From: Pseudolabrys sp.
GTDB taxonomy: Bacteria > Pseudomonadota > Alphaproteobacteria > Rhizobiales > Xanthobacteraceae
Assembly (NCBI GenBank): GCA_025451355.1
Contig: JANWKN010000033.1
Coordinates: 1 to 39,112, forward strand
Direction of reading: 5' to 3'
DNA length: 39,112 nt
The translations under genes were made by a program, and so were the position numbers. The first letter of the stretch is position 1, and each line of letters starts with the position of its first letter. Under the pieces are notes generated by a model that worked only from the letters and a program-made list of their open reading frames with translations, ran no database searches and was not told where the DNA came from. Shown piece after piece: positions 30,551-39,112 of the stretch.

Positions 30551-31696
30551 ATGAAGCGTTCACGACCACCATCTCGAACTGCGGCGCTTGCCGCAATTTC
30601 CGTGTTGCTTCTGACCGCTTCTGCGCTGGCGCAAGACCAGCGCGGCTCGGGCAATTTTCTCGACAATCTTTTCAATCGCGGCGAGCAGACGCAATCGCGT
30701 CAGCAGTCACAGTCGGGTCGCATGGAGCAAGCCGATCCCAGCGATGTGACCGTCCGGCTCGACCGGATGGAAAGCGCGTTGCGCCAACTCACAGGTACAC
30801 TTGAGCAGCTTCAATACCGCAATCAGCAACTCGAAGCGCAACTCAAGCGCATGCAGGACGATACCGAGTATCGTTTTCAGCAATTGGGGTCTCGTGGCGG
30901 AGTTGCGCCCCCGGCGCAGGCAGCACCGGCCACTCCAGGAAACGCGCCGATGGCGCCGTCCGGACGTCGCTCCGATGTTTTCGATCCGTCGCAACGCCCC
31001 AATGCGCCGGGCGCTCCGCGCACGCTGGGTAATGAGGCGGTGATAGCGGCACCCGAACAGGGTCGCGACAGTGGACCACCGGTCGGTGCGCCAGGCGGAC
31101 GTAGCGCGGGTGCCCCGCTCGATCTGTCGACGCTGGCGAATACTGACTCACAACTACCGCCGCAGCGAGCGGTGCCGCCGTCTGCAGTCGCGTCAGCTGG
31201 GTCGATGCCGGTACCGACACAGCAGACAACGGCGCCTTCACCGCCGCCGCAAGCGCGCAATGTCGTTCCCGCCACGCCGAATAACCAGCAGGTTGCGACG
31301 CTGCCGCCTTCGGCCTCGCCGCAGGATGAGTACGATTTGGCGTACGGGTACGTGCTGCACAGGGACTATTCGTTGGCCGAACAGTCGTTCCGCGATTACC
31401 TGAAGAAATACCCCAACGAACGCCTGGTGCCCGAGGCGCAATACTGGCTCGGCGAAAGCCTGTTTCAGCAGCAGCGCTACCGCGACGCTGCCGAGTCGTT
31501 CCTCGGGGTATCGACCAAGTTCGAGCGCTCCGCGAAGGCGCCTGATGCGCTGCTGCGCCTCGGTCAGTCACTGGCTGCGATGAACCAGAAGGAAGCTGCT
31601 TGCGCCACACTTACCGAGATCGGGCGTAAGTATCCGCGTGCTTCGGCCAATGTAAAGCGCGGGGTCGAGCAGGAGCAGAAGCGCGCGCACTGTTAG
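30551..31696 (+). CDS. cpoB: Tol-Pal system protein YbgF/CpoB
   Basis: Signal peptide, N-terminal coiled coil, Pro-rich linker, C-terminal TPRs (DEYDLAYGYVLHRDYSLAEQSFRDYLKKYPNERLVPEAQYWLGESLFQQQRY). Confidence 0.94.
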   Translation: MKRSRPPSRTAALAAISVLLLTASALAQDQRGSGNFLDNLFNRGEQTQSRQQSQSGRMEQADPSDVTVRLDRMESALRQLTGTLEQLQYRNQQLEAQLKRMQDDTEYRFQQLGSRGGVAPPAQAAPATPGNAPMAPSGRRSDVFDPSQRPNAPGAPRTLGNEAVIAAPEQGRDSGPPVGAPGGRSAGAPLDLSTLANTDSQLPPQRAVPPSAVASAGSMPVPTQQTTAPSPPPQARNVVPATPNNQQVATLPPSASPQDEYDLAYGYVLHRDYSLAEQSFRDYLKKYPNERLVPEAQYWLGESLFQQQRYRDAAESFLGVSTKFERSAKAPDALLRLGQSLAAMNQKEAACATLTEIGRKYPRASANVKRGVEQEQKRAHC

Positions 31697-31762
31697 GATA
31701 TGATCGCTATTGCCTGCCCGCGGACTTGATCCGGGAGCGGGAACCGGCCTTCGGTAACGATC

Positions 31763-32845
31763 ATGCCTGAGCAAAAATCACTGGCCCTCGCGCCGTCGGA
31801 AGCCAAGGCGCTTTTTTCGGATCTGCAAGTCTTTCCTGTTCTGACGCTTGCGGTGTCAGGCGGACCCGACTCGACCGCGCTGATGCTGCTCGCTGCACGC
31901 TGGCGCGATTCACTCAGGACGAAGCCAAAGCTCATTGCCGTGACGATCGATCATGGCCTGCGCAAAGAGTCCAGAGACGAGGCTGCTGCGGTTGCACGCC
32001 TGGCGCGCAAATTAAACATTTCGCATTGCACCGTGCGCTGGAATAGCCGCAAGCCCTCGACGGGCGTCCAGGAGAAAGCGCGCGCGGCTCGCTATCGATT
32101 GCTCGGCGAGGCCGCGCGCAAAGCAGGTGCTGCGCACGTCCTCACTGCACACACGCTCGACGACCAGGCCGAGACCGTATTGATCCGCATGAGCCGGGGC
32201 AGTGGATTGACCGGCCTTAGTGCAATGGCACGGACCGCTCCGTTGCCCCCGGACGGCAAGAGCACGATCGTGCTTGTGCGCCCGCTGCTCGACATTGCAA
32301 AATCGCGGCTGATTGCAACGCTTGACGTTGCGAAAATTCCATACGCCGATGATCCGTCAAACCGCAACCCGCGCTTCACGCGGGCGCGGCTCCGCGGCCT
32401 CATGGGTGCGCTGGCGGCGGAAGGTCTCGATGCCAACCGTCTGGCGCAACTCGCGCGCCGGCTGAAGCGGGCGGAAGGCGCGATCGAGGCCGCGGTCGAC
32501 CGCGCAATGGACGACATGGCAGTGGAATTGGCGCCTCCGGGCTCGCTTTCGATCGAGACCCGCCGTTTTGCCGAATTGCCTGGTGAAATTGCACTGCGCC
32601 TGCTCGGCCGGGCGGTGGCCAGAGCCGGTGATGAGGGTCCTGTTGAGCTCGGCAAGCTCGAAGCGCTTAAATACGCCCTGGATTGCGCCCGGATGGCCAG
32701 CGAGGGGCGTTTTCGCCGTACTTTGGCCGGTGCGCTTGTAACGCTGACCGAACGTCAACTCATTGTTGAAAGGGCGCCGGCTCGCGGTCGCGGGGCCTTA
32801 ACCAACCGCCGACACGAGCGCGCAAGCCAGGCGAAAACACGCTAG
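31763..32845 (+). CDS. tilS: tRNA(Ile)-lysidine synthetase
   Basis: LAVSGGPDSTALMLL PP-loop, TAHTLDDQAETVLIRMSRGSGLTGLSAM. Confidence 0.97.
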   Translation: MPEQKSLALAPSEAKALFSDLQVFPVLTLAVSGGPDSTALMLLAARWRDSLRTKPKLIAVTIDHGLRKESRDEAAAVARLARKLNISHCTVRWNSRKPSTGVQEKARAARYRLLGEAARKAGAAHVLTAHTLDDQAETVLIRMSRGSGLTGLSAMARTAPLPPDGKSTIVLVRPLLDIAKSRLIATLDVAKIPYADDPSNRNPRFTRARLRGLMGALAAEGLDANRLAQLARRLKRAEGAIEAAVDRAMDDMAVELAPPGSLSIETRRFAELPGEIALRLLGRAVARAGDEGPVELGKLEALKYALDCARMASEGRFRRTLAGALVTLTERQLIVERAPARGRGALTNRRHERASQAKTR

Positions 32846-32982
32846 ATATTAAGGTTTGAGGCCTTTTCTTGGGGGCCCGTGCTGCCTACATTGGGAATTC
32901 GGGTCCGACGCTAAGTCGCCACGAACGGGATGCATAAATCACAAAGCCGCGGGGCTTGTGCGCGGCGGGGTCAGGACGCCTG

Positions 32983-34908
<1,926 letters not shown>

Positions 34909-34928
34909 TCCGGTATCCGCAATCCTCC

Positions 34929-34950
34929 TGGCCGGGCCCAGTCCCGGCCA
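34929..34950 (+). terminator. Hairpin terminator candidate after ftsH
   Basis: TGGCCGGG-CCCAGT-CCCGGCCA 8-bp stem; only a weak T-rich tail. Confidence 0.5.
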
Positions 34951-34971
34951 TCTCGATTCATGGGTTGAGCC

Positions 34972-35733
34972 GTGCGAGCCTCGGCGGGAACAACCTTCCT
35001 TTCGGTTTCTTCAATGACCTTCTTAGAAACGGCGCCGGACAAATCCCGTTGGTCCGGCTTTGTCCATGGAATGCGTCTCGGGCTTCCGGTGGCGCCGGGC
35101 ATCATGGCGTTTGGTCTCGTCGTCGGCGCGGCCGCGGCTCGGCAAGGCCTGACGTTCCTGCAAAGTCTCGCCATGAATTTTTTCGTGTGCTCCGGGATTG
35201 CCCAGCTTGTTGCACTCGAAATCTGGCCTGCCGTTATGACCTGGGCCGCCGTCCTGACGGTCGCCGTACTGGCGGGCGTTGTCGGGGCGCGCCTTTTCCT
35301 GATGAGCGTCGCTATGCGTCCGTGGCTCGCGGAACGGCCGGCATGGCAGGCCTACACGGCGCTGTTTTTTCTGACCGACGCCACCTGGCTGATTGCCATG
35401 CGCTATCGCGCCGACGGGGGCCGGGATGTTGCCGCGTATTTTGGCGCGGCCACCGCAATCATGGCGGCTTGGCTCGCCGCTACGGGTGTCGGGTACTTCG
35501 TCGGCAGCTTTATTGCGGATCCGACAAAATACGGGCTCGATCTTGTGATGCCGGCATTTTTCGCGGCGATGCTCGTGCCGCTATGGGTGGGACCGCGCCG
35601 TGCGTGGGGTTGGCTTGTCGCGGGGATCGTGGCTGTCGCTGTCGAGCGTCTGATTCCGGGTTGGTGGTTTATCGTTGCGGGCTCGATCGTGGGTGCGGTC
35701 GCCGGCGGCTATCTCGATGAGCAGACCGAATGA
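34972..35733 (+). CDS. azlC: AzlC family branched-chain amino acid exporter subunit
   Basis: FVHGMRLGLPVAPGIMAFGLVVGAAAARQGLTFLQSLAMNFFVCSGIAQLVALE; GTG start at 34972 or ATG at 35014. Confidence 0.92.
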   Translation: MRASAGTTFLSVSSMTFLETAPDKSRWSGFVHGMRLGLPVAPGIMAFGLVVGAAAARQGLTFLQSLAMNFFVCSGIAQLVALEIWPAVMTWAAVLTVAVLAGVVGARLFLMSVAMRPWLAERPAWQAYTALFFLTDATWLIAMRYRADGGRDVAAYFGAATAIMAAWLAATGVGYFVGSFIADPTKYGLDLVMPAFFAAMLVPLWVGPRRAWGWLVAGIVAVAVERLIPGWWFIVAGSIVGAVAGGYLDEQTE

Positions 35734-36044
35734 GCGCGGATCTGGGCGCATTCGGCGTCTGGGCCGCCATCGCCGCGATGGCGATTGTGACCTATGCGAT
35801 CCGCGCGGGCGGCTTTTGGTTGATGGGCTACGTTCCTCTTACCCGCCGCGTCCGCAGTATATTGAATGCGCTTCCCGGTTCGGTGATCGTGGCAATAATT
35901 CTGCCGCTGGCCGTCCGCGGCGGCACGGCGGCGACTGTGGCCGTTGTCACCGCGCTGGCTGTGATGGCGCTGCGTCGCAACGATCTTCTTGCTGTGGTTT
36001 GCGGTGTGGGCGCGGCTGCGTTCGTGCGAGCGCTCGTGCTTTGA
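35730..36044 (+). CDS. azlD: AzlD domain-containing protein
   Basis: Small membrane protein AMAIVTYAIRAGGFWLMG...ALPGSVIVAIILPLAVRGG; 4-nt overlap with azlC. Confidence 0.9.
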   Translation: MSADLGAFGVWAAIAAMAIVTYAIRAGGFWLMGYVPLTRRVRSILNALPGSVIVAIILPLAVRGGTAATVAVVTALAVMALRRNDLLAVVCGVGAAAFVRALVL

Positions 36045-36052
36045 GTAATGCG

Positions 36053-36658
36053 ATGCCTTTGCAAAATCGTGTCACGCCCACCGGCGACCTCATCTCGACA
36101 TCCGCGCGCGGAACGTTGTTGGGTAATCGCGGCGGCAGGTTTCACGCCGCCAATCGGACGTTGACCGGCCGACGCTGGGCATCCCGGCAGTGGATCTGTT
36201 GCGTGCTCGAATTCAAGAATCGCCAGCGCGATGTATGGGGCCGCTTCTACACGGAATTGTTTTTCCTCGACGAAGTGACGGCTTTTGCAGCGGGCCATCG
36301 GCCGTGTTTTGAATGTCGTCGCCGCGACGCCGAGCTCTTCGCACATTTGTTTTCCGGCAAAAGGAGACGCGCGTCGGCCGATGCAATCGATCGAGCGCTT
36401 CACGCCGAGCGATTGAACGACAAAGCCAAACGGACCCATCGACGCAACATCGATACGTTGCCCGACGGAGCGATGGTGACGCTGGACGGGGAGGCCTTCG
36501 CTGTTCGGGGCAGGCGCCTGCTGCGCTGGGCACCTTCGGGCTATTCCGCATCAAGGGCGCGGCCGCGCGAAATCAACGTCGACGTGCTGACTCCGCCGTC
36601 GATTCTGTCAGTGCTTGCGCGAGGCTACACACCGGTCTGGCATTCAAGCGCGCACTAG
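36053..36658 (+). CDS. Conserved hypothetical protein with HRPCFECRRRDA motif
   Basis: 201-aa ORF from ATG 36053; the longer track ORF starts antiparallel to AzlD function and is trimmed. Confidence 0.75.
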   Translation: MPLQNRVTPTGDLISTSARGTLLGNRGGRFHAANRTLTGRRWASRQWICCVLEFKNRQRDVWGRFYTELFFLDEVTAFAAGHRPCFECRRRDAELFAHLFSGKRRRASADAIDRALHAERLNDKAKRTHRRNIDTLPDGAMVTLDGEAFAVRGRRLLRWAPSGYSASRARPREINVDVLTPPSILSVLARGYTPVWHSSAH

Positions 36659-36662
36659 AGCG

Positions 36663-37871
36663 TCATGGCGGTTCGACCGCCGGAACCTCGGTTGAAGCGG
36701 GCGCGCGACGCGTCCAGGCAAAAATCACGATCGTCGACATTATCGCCAGCATGGCTGCAACGAGCGCGACGCAAGCCGGCCAGCCGCCGTAATTCCAGGC
36801 GAGGCCACCCAACGCTGCGCCGAAACTGCCGCCGACATAAAACGAGGTGACATAAAGCCCGACTGCCGACGAGCGGCCTGCTTTGGCCGTGACGGTGACG
36901 TAGGCGGTCGAAACCGCCTGACAAATCAAGCCGCAGCCGGCGCAGATCGCTAGTCCCGCGATGATCAGCGGCAGCGAAGGAACGAGCGTCAGGGCGATGC
37001 CAATGACCCAGACAGCAATGACGCGCACCGTGAACCGCCGTCGCCCAAACCGTGCGACGGCCCAGCCGGTCCAGGGCGTGAGCAACGAGCCAGTAAGGTA
37101 GACGACAAAGAGCGCGCCGAGCCAACTGGCCGAAAGGCTGAAGGGAGGCGCCGCCAGATAAAAGCTGACATAGGTGAAGGTGGTAATGAAATTGAACAAA
37201 ACTCCGAAGCCGACCGCATAAGTTGCGATCAGCTGCCTGTTGCGCAGATGGGCAAGCATTTGCTTCCCGGAGGAAGCCAGGCCTTCAGAGCGCACGAATT
37301 TGCGCTCGTGCGGCAAAAGAAACGCAACGATGATCGCACCTGTAAAAGCGATACCCGCGAGCGCCATGAACCCTGCGCGCCAGTTCACCAAATCGGCAAG
37401 AAGGCCTACGAACAGCCGGCCGCTGAAGCCGCCCAGGCTTGAGCCCGAGGAGTAGATGCCGGCTACGGTGGTCGCTTCGCGTTGCGGTAGTTCATCTCCG
37501 ATATACGCCACCATCACCGCGAAGATTGGAGGGAGCACGAGGCCCTGCACCGCGCGCCAGAAGATGATCGCCGACAGGCTTGTCGACAGACCGACCATGA
37601 CCGTCGGAATGACCAGTACAAACATCGCAACGACGATGACTCGTTTGCGACCCAGCACGTCGGCAACCGTTCCTGTGAACGGCGCGGTCAGCGCCACCGC
37701 CAGCGTGCTGACGGTGATAATGGTCGAGATGCCGGCGGCGCTAGCGCCGAATTCCTCCGACAACAGCGGCAAAATCGATTGTGGCGAGTAGAGATTGATG
37801 AAGGCGCAATAGCCGGCAATTCCCGCGGCGAGTCTGAGGGCAAAGGCGTGTCGTGCTTTCGCGGTCGTCAT
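36663..37871 (-). CDS. MFS transporter (YnfM-like)
   Basis: 12-TM pattern, TVSTLAVALTAPFTGTVADVLGRKRVIV (MFS signature). Confidence 0.93.
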   Translation of the reverse strand: MTTAKARHAFALRLAAGIAGYCAFINLYSPQSILPLLSEEFGASAAGISTIITVSTLAVALTAPFTGTVADVLGRKRVIVVAMFVLVIPTVMVGLSTSLSAIIFWRAVQGLVLPPIFAVMVAYIGDELPQREATTVAGIYSSGSSLGGFSGRLFVGLLADLVNWRAGFMALAGIAFTGAIIVAFLLPHERKFVRSEGLASSGKQMLAHLRNRQLIATYAVGFGVLFNFITTFTYVSFYLAAPPFSLSASWLGALFVVYLTGSLLTPWTGWAVARFGRRRFTVRVIAVWVIGIALTLVPSLPLIIAGLAICAGCGLICQAVSTAYVTVTAKAGRSSAVGLYVTSFYVGGSFGAALGGLAWNYGGWPACVALVAAMLAIMSTIVIFAWTRRAPASTEVPAVEPP

Positions 37872-37978
37872 CCTCGGAAACCGGATCGGGCTTCTTTGGT
37901 GCAGCTATGCATCAGTTCTGTATTGAATGTCACGAGGGTGTTGTCGCTGGACTGCGAAGCGCGAACTGCATGGCTCAC

Positions 37979-39112
37979 TCATCTGAGCCCAAGCATGCCT
38001 TCGGCACGCAGGAGCGTTTCCTCCGGAGTTCCCGATGCGTCAACCTTCGACCATGTCATGCGGCCGCGATCGAATTCTTCCTGCTTCCGCGCAACATCCG
38101 CGTCTGCGTCGGACGCGTCGTGGCCGCGGTCCCTGATGCGGGTCAAACGGGCCTCGAGGCTTGCGATCAGGAATAGTCCGTAAAACGCGGCGCTGTTTGC
38201 GGATTTCGCAATCTCGGATCTCTCAACCGATGATGCGAAGACAGCATCGACGATGGCCGAATAGCCTGCGGCAGTTATGCGCCGCGCTTTTTCCGTGAGA
38301 CCCCTGTAGACTCTGATCGTGGTCTCGACCGAGTAGGCGCGGTCCGGGAGCTTTTCAGTTTCGTCGATTCCGAACAATGCTTTGCGCTCGACGTCGCTGC
38401 GCAGCACCACCGCGCCCGGCAATGGCAGAAGCGCCGGCGCCAATGTACGCGCGAGCACTGACTTTCCCGTTCCCGAGAGGCCGCCGATCGCAACCAGTTT
38501 CGGTTCTGCCGGCGCGAGGAATTTTTGTGCCAGTGCAGCGTAGTCTCGCGCACTGTTTACAAGTTCCGGCTGGGATCCTTTTTGTCTGTGTCGCGCCGCG
38601 ATGACCTTGGCGCGGATCGCCGCGCGGATCGACATGAAGAGCGGTAGCGCGGCCAGTACATCCAAGTCGTGGACGCGACGTGTTTCCGTCAAATAGCGAT
38701 TCAATACGATGTTGGCAGCCGTGTGCAGTCCTCGTTGAATCAAATCCATCAATAGAAATGCAAGATCGTAGTAGACGTCGCCGGTTGCGATGCGGTCGTC
38801 GAATTCGATGGCGTCGAAAACCACCGGCTTGCCCTCGATGAGCACGATATTGCCCAGGTGCAAATCACCATGACATCGCCGCACAAGCCCGGCGCGCTCG
38901 CGAGCCTGCAACAATGGCTTCACGCGTTCGAGTGCGTCACGCGTCGCCGCACCGAGGGCGCGCACATGGTCTAGCGAAAACAGCTCCGGTTCAGCCGTAA
39001 GGTCGGCCTCGTTCTGCGCGATAATTTCCGACAGTGTCTCAGTGGTATGCCCATTGGCGACGCTGGGAGCGAGGCGGTGCGCAGCCGCAACCGCCCGGCC
39101 GAGCGCTTCGGC
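37979..39112 (-). CDS. Bifunctional aminoglycoside-phosphotransferase-like / P-loop kinase protein (partial, 5' end outside window)
   Basis: CHGDLHLGNIVLIEGKPVVFDAIEFDD (APH-like) then GGLSGTGKSVLARTLA Walker A; reading frame stays open to the window edge. Confidence 0.87.
   Translation of the reverse strand, partial: AEALGRAVAAAHRLAPSVANGHTTETLSEIIAQNEADLTAEPELFSLDHVRALGAATRDALERVKPLLQARERAGLVRRCHGDLHLGNIVLIEGKPVVFDAIEFDDRIATGDVYYDLAFLLMDLIQRGLHTAANIVLNRYLTETRRVHDLDVLAALPLFMSIRAAIRAKVIAARHRQKGSQPELVNSARDYAALAQKFLAPAEPKLVAIGGLSGTGKSVLARTLAPALLPLPGAVVLRSDVERKALFGIDETEKLPDRAYSVETTIRVYRGLTEKARRITAAGYSAIVDAVFASSVERSEIAKSANSAAFYGLFLIASLEARLTRIRDRGHDASDADADVARKQEEFDRGRMTWSKVDASGTPEETLLRAEGMLGLR

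Noticed and set aside
32862-32900. Heat-shock (RpoH) promoter for ftsH: CTTGGGG...CCTACATT
   Set aside because: Spacing (about 10 nt after CTTGGGG) is short of the usual range and the match is weak.
38400-38520. Zeta-toxin-like P-loop kinase
   Set aside because: Walker A is part of the APH/P-loop fusion and there is no adjacent antitoxin gene.

Overview
High-GC chromosomal window with alphaproteobacterial (Rhizobiales-like) gene content and order; the taxon is inferred from protein character and synteny only. Nearly all of it is dense housekeeping sequence: rpmE, an MsbA-type ABC transporter, GNAT, a MotA/MotB-like proton-channel pair, inositol monophosphatase, SEL1-repeat protein, ThiE-like protein, GST, class I fba-pgk-gap-tkt, DUF4164-zapA-6S RNA-5-FCL, ymdB-like phosphoesterase, yebC, ruvCAB, Nudix, ybgC, MGMT, TetR, DUF2852, tolQRAB-pal-cpoB, tilS, ftsH, azlCD, MFS, and an APH/P-loop kinase fusion running off the end. 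I see no mobile element, CRISPR array, tRNA, rRNA or recognisable defence island. The most interesting signals are: (i) two matching 8-3-8 inverted repeats, one over the TetR start codon and one over the promoter of the downstream DUF2852 gene; (ii) two abutting near-perfect palindromes in the tolB-pal intergenic region; (iii) a 6S RNA that can be folded by eye between zapA and the 5-FCL gene; (iv) a two-domain methyltransferase plus pyruvyltransferase-like protein of unknown function; (v) an orphan MotAB/ZorAB-like pair without defence partners; (vi) a ThiE homologue that seems to lack canonical motifs. I could not identify a convincing entirely new multi-gene system. Family calls come from motif reading, not database searches.
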